Shown one piece after another: positions 12,668-21,761 of a stretch of 64,000 nucleotides of DNA; position 1 is the first letter of the stretch; each line of letters begins with the position of its first letter. Source of the DNA: Sweltsa coloradensis. Its lineage: Eukaryota > Arthropoda > Insecta > Plecoptera > Chloroperlidae. The notes under the pieces were generated by a model. That model saw nothing but the letters and a program-made list of their open reading frames with translations, ran no database searches and was not told where the DNA came from. A program made the position numbers and the translations under genes. The stretch spans positions 1,178,001-1,242,000 of the forward strand of contig JAMZAV010000302.1 in NCBI GenBank assembly GCA_024449915.1, written 5' to 3'.

Positions 12668-13328
12668 TTAAAGGGGTATTTAACCGCTAAACTCAAAAAA
12701 TATATTTCATTCAGGCTAACTAGTAATGAATTTAGCAATCAACAGAAAAATTATTGGGGCCACCATGAACTCCCAAAAAATTGTCAAACATGACATATTT
12801 CGAGCTAGGTCCCATCGGCATAAATATCCCATAAGAAATAACATGGGGACGATCTTTATGCCCCGTGACCTTGGAGGATTTTGATCCAAAAAGATATCGG
12901 CCATTATATTGACGTACTCTACAGCCTTTTCTGTAAATTCTCTATATTTTGTTTTGTAATTTGGGCAAGTAGTTCGGTCAAAATATGCTGATTACCAAGA
13001 TGGGGTGTGATTTTGGAATGCATATTTTTGCGTGTTTGAGGGTATATTTTGGCACAGTTTCAAGACACGATGTAAAAAATGAGCATTTTAGATTGGTATT
13101 ATGTGGTATTATGCTCTAGTATCTATGTGGACCAAAAAAGAAGCAGGATAAAGCCGATTTAAGAAATTTCCCAACCCCAATTTTTGCAAATTTCTGGATC
13201 AAAATAATTTAAAAATTCGTGTTAAATCACAGTTACAAGATATAATTTTTTAAACTGTTATTTTAGTGTAGTATTGTGCTATAGATCATGTGGTAAAAAA
13301 TAATTTTTTGACTTAATAGCCCCTTTAA
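12668..13328 (+). mobile_element. TTAA-flanked inverted-terminal element, copy 1 (about 660 bp)
   Basis: Left end TTAAAGGGGTATTTAACC; right end, reverse-complemented, TTAAAGGGGCTATTAAGTC. This gives imperfect terminal inverted repeats bounded by TTAA. TTAA target duplication is the piggyBac signature, so a non-autonomous piggyBac-type MITE is the working assignment. No transposase frame is visible. Most of the interior is repeated in reverse orientation at 15472-16135, including AATATGCATTCCAAAATCAC, CAGCATATTTTGACCGAAC and CCTCCAAGGTCACGGGGC (read on the minus strand). Confidence 0.6.
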
Positions 13329-13449
13329 AGTACATTTGTAAATTAAATCGTTGAGTGCACGGGCACGTAACAATGGTAATAGGGGCGGGTGCCTAGTCGG
13401 TGCATATTTTTACTAGAATTGATATCAATCAATAATTATTATCTACCGA

Positions 13450-13705
13450 CAGTGTTGGCGTGCAACTCTGATTCGGGAGGTCTCGGGTTCAAATACCGTC
13501 GAGACCAGCAATCCTGACTGAAGGTTTTGTCCGAGGTTTTCCTCAGTCGTTTATGCAAATGTAAGGGATTGAGTCCTCTTCAAACAGTCCCCGGACATCC
13601 CTTCACAATAATCCTAACTCGAATTCCTGAAGAGCATGGGCGTCCGTAATATTTTTCACAGAAGGGACAAAGCCGAAGCCAAGTAGGCCCTGGTTAATTT
13701 TTTTA
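13450..13705 (+). mobile_element. tRNA-derived SINE
   Basis: The head resembles a tRNA-type RNA polymerase III promoter: an A-box-like TGGCGTGCAA at 13456 and a B box GGTTCAAATACC at 13486-13497, spaced as in tRNA genes. It is followed by a non-tRNA body with GAGGTTTTCCTCAG and TTTATGCAAATG, the kind of conserved central segment seen in many invertebrate SINEs. The tRNA part cannot fold into a full cloverleaf with an acceptor stem, so it is not a tRNA gene. Boundaries are approximate. The 3' tail seems to end in the T-rich stretch near 13700. Confidence 0.6.
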
Positions 13706-14705
13706 ATTACAAAGTACGTCCAACAACTCAAACCCATTTTCGGCAATAAAAGCAAAATAAATAAAGGGGTCATGATGCTCACAGTACAATAATAAGCATG
13801 TTGTGTTTTAGATGCAAATCTGTGATTACATTAATTGTATGTACGGTGTATTACCTACTTTAAATGTCTGTCAGTATAAAGGTAGGATTTGCGCATGCTT
13901 ATTGCGAATAAATTAATTTAAGATTGTAATTTTCTGTTCGTTGAAAATACAACACAAATAGAATGACTTCTAACATGCGGAAAGGAAAACGAAATACGCC
14001 GTTTACGTGTTTGTAAAGGAAGAGAGTTAGCTGAATTCTACACACTTGATTATTTCTACTCATATTCTGAATAGGTAGGCTAACAACTATTTTATCTCAA
14101 ATTACCTCAACGATTTGATTGCTAAAAAATAAATAGTGAAATCTTGTATATTGTGTGCAATGAATAGATTTTTATTTTAAAGTCGAATAAACACTGATGC
14201 TCCTAGTGTTATTGCATACAATACAACAATTCAAACATAGGTTACACTAGAGTTTTTGTAACGATTTTAAAAAAACACCCAAGAACCATTCAAGCATAGG
14301 GATTGCAAAGTGCTTCAAAGCCGGATTACATCAGAACCTTTGTAATAATAAGTCTCATTTGGAAATAATGGGGATACATTATTTTGTAAATTGACGCTCA
14401 TGTTTTGTCAAACATGCAAGGGGTTGACAATTATTACTGTTGTATGAGGATTGAGTTTGAATGCCCTACCACTAGAATTTCCGTAAATATAGACTGCAGA
14501 GTTTGTCAAACATTTTTTTTTAAATTTTTATGTACAAACTTTGTATTAAAAAGACGAGCTAAACAAAAAAATTGAAATAATTGGTTGGTGGCATAATCTC
14601 ATTGATGTTCACTATAAAATGGTAATGTTGGCATTCATTGCACCCTGGGTACGTTTCGCACGAAAAAATATTGGTATAATTGATCAATTTTGATTATTAT
14701 TATTG
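13706..14705. other. No feature recognised
   Basis: AT-rich sequence with no exon, repeat or RNA signal that I can support. It separates the SINE from the Penelope-like palindrome. Confidence 0.4.
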
Positions 14706-14761
14706 TTAGAGAAATCAAATATTTTACGAGTCATTTCGCTGTGTTCGTTTTTATTAAATTA

Positions 14762-14801
14762 CCTGACGTTTCGATACGACTGTGCGTATCATCATCTGAG
14801 G
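14762..14801 (-). other. Hammerhead-like ribozyme motif, left arm
   Basis: Read on the minus strand: CCTCAGATGAT, a perfect 6-bp stem (GATACG/CGTATC) closed by CACAGT, then GAAAC and GTCAGG. The GAUGA...GAAAC spacing, stem II and CCT/AGG stem I resemble the minimal hammerhead ribozymes reported in Penelope-like elements. The strict CUGAUGA box is altered here to CAGAUGAU, so self-cleavage is uncertain. Confidence 0.4.
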
Positions 14802-14816
14802 CAACACTGAAAAACT

Positions 14817-14957
14817 TTACATTTGAGATTGTTTTTGTTGAATTCTTTTGCTTCTTCTTTGGCTCTGATTGTCATTGTCCAAAGAACTAGAAACATCTTG
14901 ACTTCCTTGATGCTGCTGCTGCTGCTGCTGTTGTTGTTGTGGCAGTGGTGGTGGTGG

Positions 14958-15021
<64 letters not shown>

Positions 15022-15125
15022 CGTCTTGAGAGTAGTTTCCCTATCATCGGACTCCATGTTTTGCTTAATTTAAAACCACCAATATCCCCATTAAAATTAT
15101 TGGGGTGCTTGGCAATTTCAATCGA
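14817..15125 (-). pseudogene. Penelope-like ORF C-terminal fragment with polyQ
   Basis: The minus-strand frame from about 15125 to the stop at 14817-14819 reads, in order: SIEIAKHPNNFNGDIGGF, KLSKTWSPMIGKLLSRR, about 21 Gln, a short PPPPLP, about 9 Gln, and a basic tail with QRRSKRIQQKQSQM. The NNFN-D-GG---S-TW-P-I pattern resembles the C-terminal edge of GIY-YIG endonuclease domains in Penelope-like retroelements (inference from memory of the family). The catalytic part and the reverse transcriptase are missing. Upstream of SIEIAK the frame enters the antisense of the other arm's polyQ tract, so the fragment is truncated there. Confidence 0.45.
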
Positions 15126-15290
15126 CAACAGCAGCAACAACAACAACAACCACCACCACCACCACTGCCACAACAACAACAGCAGCAGCAGCATCAACAA
15201 GGAAGTCAAGATGTTTCTAGTTCTTTGGACAATGACAATCAGAGCCAAAGAAGAAGCAAAAGAATTCAACAAAAACAATCTCAAATGTAA
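15126..15290 (+). pseudogene. Second copy of polyQ C-terminal tail
   Basis: The plus-strand counterpart of the minus-strand fragment: Gln run, PPPPP, LPQ run, then GSQDVSSSLDNDNQSQRRSK and IQQKQSQM, stop at 15288-15290. The Gln runs are shorter than in the other arm, so the repeat lengths changed after the duplication. It lacks the GIY-YIG-like part, which exists only in the spacer. Confidence 0.45.
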
Positions 15291-15305
15291 ATTTTTTCAG
15301 TGTTG

Positions 15306-15345
15306 CCTCAGATGATGATACGTACAGTCGTATCGAAACGTCAGG
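15306..15345 (+). other. Hammerhead-like ribozyme motif, right arm
   Basis: Plus-strand copy of the motif at 14762-14801. Identical except in the stem II loop (TACAGT instead of CACAGT), which leaves the stem intact. Confidence 0.4.
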
Positions 15346-15471
15346 TAATTTAATAAAAACGAACACAGCGAAATGACTCGTAAAATATTTAATTTCTCTA
15401 ATATTTCGGGCTGTGAAAGCATCAAGCAAGAAATTATTATTGTTGTTATTATTTACCACGTTAACCTAGCA

Positions 15472-16135
15472 CTAAAAGGGCTATTACACCTAAAAATATT
15501 TTTTACCATACCCTCAAACACGCAAAAATATGCATTCCAAAATCACACCCATCTTGGTAATCAGCATATTTTGACCGAACTACTTAATATAGCATAACAT
15601 TTAAATAACAGTTTGAATTGTTTTGTCTTGTAACTGTGATTTTACACGATTTTTTAAGCTTTTTGATCCTGACGAAAATAGTGTTTTGGGGGAAATCTTA
15701 AATCGGCTTTCATCTGGCACTTATTTTTGTTCCATGCACACATATATTAGACTAGGACATCGTTCCAATCGAATACGCCCCTTAGAAAATCGTGTCTTTA
15801 AACTGTGCACAATTTAATATACACTCAAAACAAACACGAAAAATATGCATTCCAAACACACCCCCCGCATCTTGGTATTCACTAATCAGCATATTTTGAC
15901 CGAACCACTTGACTAAACTACAAAAACAAATAATGGTGGTTCACATAATAGGTTGACGCGTTCGTTAATAATGCTAAATATTTGTTTTTACTAAAATCCT
16001 CCAAGGTCACGGGGCAGAAAGAACATCTCCGGAGATGTTATTTCTTACAGCAGAGTTTTGCCGATTGTACCTATAGCTAGAAAATAATACCAATGGTGAC
16101 AAGTTTTCTTAGGGTCATAGTGGATAGTACATCTG
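15472..16135 (-). mobile_element. TTAA-type element, copy 2 (inverted, diverged)
   Basis: Opposite orientation to 12668-13328. Its left end CTAAAAGGGCTATTA corresponds to that copy's right end. The right end decays near 16135. Internally the block TATGCATTCCAAA ... CAGCATATTTTGACCGAAC occurs twice (about 15530-15585 and 15846-15905), so this copy carries an internal duplication that copy 1 lacks. Non-coding. Confidence 0.6.
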
Positions 16136-16490
16136 TGCCATACCACAACTCATGTTCTAATTCAAGAATAAATTACACGCCCGGTTGGTGTGCCCATTCA
16201 TTGCTACCTAGAAAGGAGGGGTGGGGGTGGGAGGCAGACAAACGAAATCCGAAGTTCATTCTACGTGCTTGCGACTGCGTGGCGACTACGACGGTACGAC
16301 CGTGTCAACTCAGTCAGAGCCAGGCAGTCAGCTCACTCAGTTCACTATGTAAGGGCGGACCGATGCAAGCGGCCGCAAAGCAATGTTTCAAGATTTCTAA
16401 TATAACCTCATCGGTCATCGTTAATTTAAGAAAAGCTTGGTGAAAAAAGATCCATTGTTTACATAATTATTGCTAATTACTCTTTTTGTC
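16136..16490. other. GC-richer tract, possible promoter or leader, unproven
   Basis: Between 16200 and 16380 GC content rises, with G-rich GGAGGGGTGGGGGTGGGAG and several TCAGTC/TCAGTT initiator-like words (16308-16345). A plus-strand ORF of 116 codons (16093-16443) has no recognisable domain and begins inside the neighbouring repeat, so it is not called as a gene. Confidence 0.3.
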
Positions 16491-17145
16491 TGTTTCAGAT
16501 TTATTACAAACAAGCAGAAACACATGACAGGATTGTTGCTATAAGATAACAACTTTGTTTGTTTCAGATTTAATGTCATCATATTGTATTGGAGACTGAT
16601 TGACTGACTTCCATATCGTTGATTAACCCGGAATCGAAGATTATAGTAAGGAAGCATGGACATCGCCTTACTAACAGTGCAGTGCAGCCGTGGAAACCTG
16701 TTTGTGAATGAATAAACTAATGGTAATTTTCCCCCCCAGATTTATTGGAAACCGGCCCTATAGGAGAGAGCTGTTACCATTTGTTACACCTTGATTGATA
16801 TTAAACCATATTTTTTTCCAGATCTAATGCAAACCAGCCTTAGAGGAGAGAGCTGTTACCATTTGATACTCCCTGATTGATATTAAACCATATTTTTTCC
16901 AGATCTAATGCTGACCAGCCTAAGAGGAGAGAGCTGTTACCATTGATACACCTTGATGATATTAAACCATATTTTTTTCCAGATCGTATGCTGACCAGCC
17001 TTAGAGGAGAGAGCTGCTACCATTGATACACCTTGATGATATTAAACCATATTTTTCCAGATCTAATGCTGACCAGCCTGAGGATACATCTTGATTGTTA
17101 CTAAACATTTTTGTTTTTTCACAGATTTAATGCAAACCAGTCCTG
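16491..17145 (+). repeat. About 80-bp tandem array with splice-acceptor-like units
   Basis: Six units from 16738 begin at a polypyrimidine-CAG/AT boundary, with AGs at 16739, 16821, 16902, 16982, 17060 and 17124. Each contains GAGGAGAGAGCTGTTACC or a remnant and ATTAAACCATATTTTTT. Period is 82, 81, 80, 78 and 64 bp. Two looser relatives lie upstream at 16498 and 16567 (TTTCAG/ATTTA). Every unit has the look of a 3' splice site: T-rich run, CAG, then ATCTAATGC. Confidence 0.75.
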
Positions 17146-17156
17146 GAGGATATATG

Positions 17157-18164
17157 AAAACTCAGGGTCAATGATTTCAACGCTCCAGCGGATATAGCTT
17201 TTGATGTGTAATGGATGGTTAAAATTATCAACCCATGATTGATATAATACACCTATCCATTGGGTGGTGAATTTAAAGTACATGGACCTATAAATATACA
17301 TATCTTGAGTTAATAATTTAAGTAGCCCAGTGGATTGTTTTAAATACTATTTTGAATAGTTAAAATTGACGAGACATGGATTAATAAATATGTATATTCC
17401 ATGGGTAATTTAATTTAATTCAAACCCGCGTTTAAGGTTTACCCAGGGTCAATGATTTCAATGGTCCAGTGGATATAGCTTTTGATGTGTAATGGATGGT
17501 TAAAATTATTAACCCATGATTGATATAATACACCTATCCATTGGGTGGTGATCCAAAGTACATGGAGCTTTAAATAAACATATCTCAAGGATAATTTAAT
17601 TTACTTCAAACCCACGTTTATGAGCACCCAGGGTCAATGATTTCAATGGTCCAGCGGATATAACTTTTGATGTGTAATAGATGGCTAAAATTATCAACCC
17701 ATGATTGATATAATACGCCTATCCATTGGGTGGTGATCTAAAGAACATGGAGCAATAAATATACACATCCAAAATTAATGTTTTTAGAAGCCCAGTGGAT
17801 TGGTTTAAATACTATTTTGAATAGTTGAAATTCAGTACCCAAGGATTAATTATTATGCATTTCCCATGGATAGTAAAATAAAAAAAACATGTGTGTATAT
17901 TTCTATACCTAGGACGAGTTTTATTAGCAAGCCAATGGGTGTGTATTTTGTAAGTGTCATAGAATAAATCTACAATCCATGGATGAGGAATTACGTGAAT
18001 ACATGGATTGTACTAAAAATAAACTTGGGCATAACTTATGCTTTACCCATGGCTATATAATTTTGGACGCCCAATGGATTGTTGATTTTCTCAATCCTGG
18101 GCTTGAAACCCAAGCTCCGCTATCCAGGATAGGTAAAAAAGCCAGTTCTTTTTTATCAGTGTAG
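17157..18164 (-). mobile_element. CTACACTG-ended element, copy 2, with internal tandem units
   Basis: The right end at 18164, read on the minus strand, is CTACACTGATAAAAAAG and matches the left end of 7600-8145. The interior has three long units starting CAGGGTCAATGATTTCAA (17163, 17444 and 17630), each with GGATATA, ATTATCAACCCATGATTGA and CCTATCCATTGGGTGG. The remainder is a chain of CCCATGG, CCAATGGG and CCATGGAT words about 30-40 bp apart. The left terminus is not identified, and the call there stops where these units begin. Confidence 0.55.
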
Positions 18165-18427
18165 TCTGGTGTTGGTATATCTATAAGCTTGCTTTCGAGT
18201 GTTGCGACTGTACAACCTAACAGTTTTTGTGCAGTTATCTTACTAACGCGAATATATAGATATTATCTACTCCAAGAAACCCCACAGCTCTAAATACAGT
18301 TGGGTAAATGACTCGTCTCTCATAACATGCACCGTGCTGGAAGTATTAATATGGCAAGATATGTCACTTGGCCACACCTCTAACAGGTCCGTGGTCATAT
18401 TGCTATAGCAAACATCTCTCTCACTCT

Positions 18428-18435
18428 TATAAATA
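18428..18435 (+). promoter_or_regulatory. TATA box (TATAAATA)
   Basis: TATAAATA preceded by CTCACTCT. About 30 bp downstream is CCGTCAACAG, a plausible start region. The ATG of the ORF at 18541 follows about 80 nt later. A TATA match alone is common in AT-rich DNA. The spacing to a start-like context is what makes it worth recording. Confidence 0.3.
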
Positions 18436-18540
18436 CACGCAGGAAATCAATTAACCGTCAACAGAGCGCGCTTAAGGAGAGTCAATCTGTAAAGTAAACA
18501 TAAATCACGATGTATATGATAAGTTTAAGAAATCCTTTAG

Positions 18541-18744
18541 ATGGACGAATTATTTAGTTTTAACGACAAGGACAAGCAAAGAGTAATCTGGCCGCGATTC
18601 CAGGGTCGATACGATCTAGTGAACGAAGTCCGGGAGCTTCCCCTACCTCGCCACTTGAGTGCACTAACGTCTCATCACTTCGCGTGCTTAAAACAAGGAG
18701 CGCACTTCATGTCTCGGCGAGCAGACAAGTTAGCGCAGTTGTAA
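18541..18744 (+). CDS. Small ORF (67 aa) behind a TATA box, unrecognised
   Basis: An ATG-started frame of 67 codons, beginning MDELFSFNDKDKQRVIWPRF and ending in RRADKLAQL, then TAA. Base composition is richer in GC than its flanks, and the acidic/basic mix reads like ordinary protein rather than translated AT-rich DNA. A TATA box lies at 18428-18435. AATAAA-type words occur near 18990. I recognise no family. It could be a small intronless gene, a first exon whose true donor lies inside the frame, or chance. Confidence 0.3.
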   Translation: MDELFSFNDKDKQRVIWPRFQGRYDLVNEVRELPLPRHLSALTSHHFACLKQGAHFMSRRADKLAQL

Positions 18745-19419
18745 AAGGATTCATTTCCGTTTGTTTGAACGCTTTTAATGCTATTCCACTTCGTATCCTC
18801 GTGTGAAGTCCGTATCTTTATCGTTCGTACTCGTTGCATTCACGATCCCCAACGGTTCGCTTTAACGCGACTAGTGTAGTTATATTTCACAAGTAATCTC
18901 GCGCCAAACCTTGCAAAAACTTGGCAATGATACACATTTAGTATAGGAGAGTAGAATGCCGTACTGTTCTGCACTATCCACAATCACTTTCGATGTAATA
19001 AAATAAAACATAAATATGCTGATCGTATAGGTCATTTTATAGCCTACGGAGACACTTTTCACGCTTTTACAAATAAAATTCATCTCTACATCCGATATTA
19101 CCATCTAAAACACATTTTGATTCAACATACAAACACATACTAAGTTGAACCAATATATCATTTTAAAAGCAAAGGGGGAAGAAAATTGGAACGCGAATTT
19201 CACAATCACGAAACAAAGTATAAAATGTGAAAAGAAATATTATCAAGCAAGATTTCCTGCGAAAAGTTTTCCATTCTCGTGCGAGATAAGGCTGACATGA
19301 CCGGAGCACGAGTCGATACATCTCATTCGATAACGCGCACTGGTTAGGTAAACGACGTGCCACCTGCTCGAGACAGCCATTCTCTCTTGTACCGCGTTTC
19401 TCTTAGACAAGCAATCTAA

Positions 19420-19495
19420 ATGGCAGCGATCGAGGAACTAACAGATGAGGCTCGGGTGTATAGTGTGCGCTGCGCGGCACAACTTGCGTACAAGG
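19420..19495 (+). CDS. Candidate first coding exon, unrecognised protein
   Basis: An ATG at 19420 (context CTAAATGG, A at -3 and G at +4, a good initiation context) opens 25 codons beginning MAAIEELTDEARVYSVRCAA and ending QLAYK plus one base. The exon stops at AAGG/GTAGGT, a good donor. Reading on hits TGA two codons later, consistent with an intron. The upstream 50 bp is pyrimidine-rich (TTCTCTCTTG, TTTCTCTTAG), like many short animal 5' leaders, and is CpG-richer than its surroundings. The N-terminus is acidic and helical. I do not recognise the family. No second exon was identified to the right. Confidence 0.45.
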
Positions 19496-20412
19496 GTAGG
19501 TGAAAAACGCTGTTTAAATAGGTTTTGAGTATATTGCTTACCTTATCGTACATAAGCATGATTGGCATTTTTTTACAGTAGTTGTATTTTTCACATTTAT
19601 CGGCATGTTTATCATAAGTGTTTTTATGTTTTACATGATTTTAGATTGTATCAATTTCTCTCAGACCCCACACAATAACATTATGTACCGATACAATGCA
19701 TATTATGACTGACAATAAGTCTATCGATCATAAAACTGGTTGAAACAATGCAACAATCGCAGACATAAGAAAAATATTAATACTTCACTGCTACTTAAAA
19801 ATAAAAAGCTCATTAATTGGTTCTTATAGCTATAGCCTAGGTCACAAATTAAACTCGTCAATCAAAAGAATACAATTATATTGATTGATTGGATATTGCT
19901 TAACGTCTCATATTTATGCAACTTGGCTAATCGAGGGCTAATCGAGGGAGGGACGTAAGGGATGACGCGGGGGGACAAGGGGTGGACAGGTCGTGCTGGT
20001 CAGAACCAGTCACAAGCGTATGGGGAGAACAGGGGTTCCCCCACGTCGTGGTCGTCTCCGTCTGTGTTATCATCCATACGTGTTGTCATTGTCGTCGCCG
20101 TCGGGGAGGTAGTCAAAGGGGAGGGGAAAGTTCCCCGACGACGACCCAGAGCTCGCCATTAGTTTCAGAGAGAAAAACTCCTCTAATCACGGGCCAAACT
20201 ACGAGAAGGTTGCGAGTTGGAATTTGATGGCCCAATTATATTGAAATGTACAAAGAAAAAGAACGAACATAAAACACCAGAAAAATAAATAAATTAGAAA
20301 ATAAGGCCTCTTAAGTACAATAATTAAGCATAATTGTGACGAATTAAAGTCTGCTATTAAAGTCGAAGCGTTTTGTTCCATTGTTCGAAAGAAATAAAAT
20401 GTCGGGCATTTT
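19496..20412. other. No feature recognised; GC-rich patch 19970-20150
   Basis: If the exon at 19420-19495 is real this is intron. A GC-rich patch contains overlapping short frames (19962-20227) without start or splice support. An 11-bp word (CTAATCGAGGG) is tandemly doubled near 19927. Confidence 0.35.
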
Positions 20413-20428
20413 GGTGGAGGTGCCGGGT
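20413..20428 (+). repeat. 16-bp GGTGGAGGTGCCGGGT word, isolated copy
   Basis: Exact copy of the word found inside both hAT elements and the 35.7-kb minisatellite. Here it stands alone in a GC-rich stretch with no flanking similarity to those sites that I can see. Confidence 0.8.
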
Positions 20429-20852
20429 CCGAGCCGCTCTGCAGCGCCGCCTCCGCGCAGTCAGACTGTTTGAAGCGGTCATCCGTGGACGGTTACGCAA
20501 ACAGTCTGAGCGGGAGGCGAGTAGTCGGACATGCAGCGGGAAAACACTCGCGACAGCGGGTCCGCGGGATGAAATATTCAAGGTGGTCTCCGTTGACGGG
20601 AACAACGCACGAAGTAGAAATCCAATCATGAACAGACTGCGTGATTCACCGAGCACAGTTCTACAGAGTACCGAGTTATATATGTACACAAGACTCATTA
20701 GTGAGGAGAAATAACAAGTTTGAATACTCAAATGAAGAGAAACGAAACATCACATTATACGACGCGCAAAGGGCTAAATTTAGCAGGATGAAAACGACTT
20801 AAAAATTATATTCCTCACAGAGAGATTAAGTTTAAACACGTGAAATCTAAAA

Positions 20853-20886
20853 AGCATCCAACGTATATGAAACTTTGCACAGTTGT
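20853..20886 (-). repeat. 34-bp dispersed repeat, copy 2
   Basis: Reverse complement of 5930-5963 with about two mismatches. Confidence 0.6.
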
Positions 20887-20983
20887 CTAAAATGCATACT
20901 TTGACATACAGCCGTGTAGTCAGCTCGAGGATATTCACGAACTTTTTAACTAAATCCTAAATCGTAAAAGTAAATTTTCTTAT

Positions 20984-21761
20984 TGGATGAGCGTAGCGAG
21001 CGTAGCGAGCGAAGCGAAGATTCCATTTCACTACACTGGAGAAAAAAATCCGGAATGTTTTTTTCTTTTTTTTTCTTTCTTTTTTTTTTGTATTTTTGTC
21101 TGTTTGTCCACACGATTCCGGCTAAACCGATACTCCGATTGCGATGAAATTTTATGGAGGCCTTCGAAATCTCTGAACTTAGAACTGCCACGTTTTTGAG
21201 CGCAATCGGAAAAATTTTTCTCATAAAAATCGCAATTTTACGATTTTTTTCAATTTTTAAAACATTTCTTCGACTTATAACACCTACATGCTTTATCCGA
21301 TTTTAATGATTTTTGCACAGAACCTTTATTTTATGAATTTAGATATTTTTGTGAAATTTGAGCGCAATTGAAAAAATATTTATCATAAAAATCGAAATTT
21401 TACAGGTTTTTTCTTTTTTGAACAATTCTTTGACTTATAACACCTACACGCTTTATCCGATTGTAATGATTTTTTCGCAGAACCTTTATTTTATAAATTA
21501 AAATATTAGTGTAAAATTTGAGCGCAATCGAAAAATTATTTCTTATAAAAATCGCAATTTTACGTTTTTTTAACAATTACGATTTATTTAAAAAAATTAA
21601 AAAAATTAAGTTAATTTTTAATTTAATTTAATTTAATTTTAAAAATTTCAACTTAGTAATGATTTTGCCACAGAACAACAGAAAATTCGCATAACACATG
21701 GCAGCTCAATGCACCAATTACGCCCATCCAACAACGCGGCGGGACTTAAGCGTTTTCCTAG
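20984..21761 (+). mobile_element. Helentron-like element (778 bp)
   Basis: Starts TGGATGAGCG followed by a GTAGCGAGC micro-repeat (two units). It ends CCATCCAACAACGCGG, hairpin to GCGTT, TTTCCTAG. Left flank T (20983), right flank T (21762). The interior contains CACGATTCCGGCTAAACC and three diverged copies of an ACCTACA(T/C)GCTTTATCC block. It is a close relative, in opposite orientation, of 25735-26507. Confidence 0.85.

Larger units (their letters stand above)
14706..15401. mobile_element. Palindromic Penelope-like retroelement 3' fragment
   Basis: Two arms (about 14706-15020 and 15124-15401) are inverted repeats of each other around a roughly 100-bp spacer. They start with TTAGAGAAAT on the left and end with its reverse complement on the right. 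Each arm holds the same order: a polyQ/polyP coding tail, a stop codon, then a hammerhead-like motif. The spacer, read on the minus strand, continues the frame upstream of polyQ and encodes residues resembling the end of a GIY-YIG endonuclease domain as found in Penelope-like elements. The element is therefore probably two 3'-truncated PLE copies fused head-to-head. PLEs are known for partial, inverted and tandem arrangements. The family assignment rests on a short stretch. Confidence 0.5.

Noticed and set aside
14817..15284. A 155-codon minus-strand ORF as a complete polyQ/polyL protein gene
   Set aside because: The N-terminal Leu/Trp-rich half is the antisense of the other palindrome arm. 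Only the part from SIEIAK onward is plausible coding sequence, and it is a retroelement fragment.
20373..20731. Overlapping 113- and 124-codon ORFs on opposite strands
   Set aside because: Open on both strands because of GC-rich composition. No domain, start context or splice site favours either.
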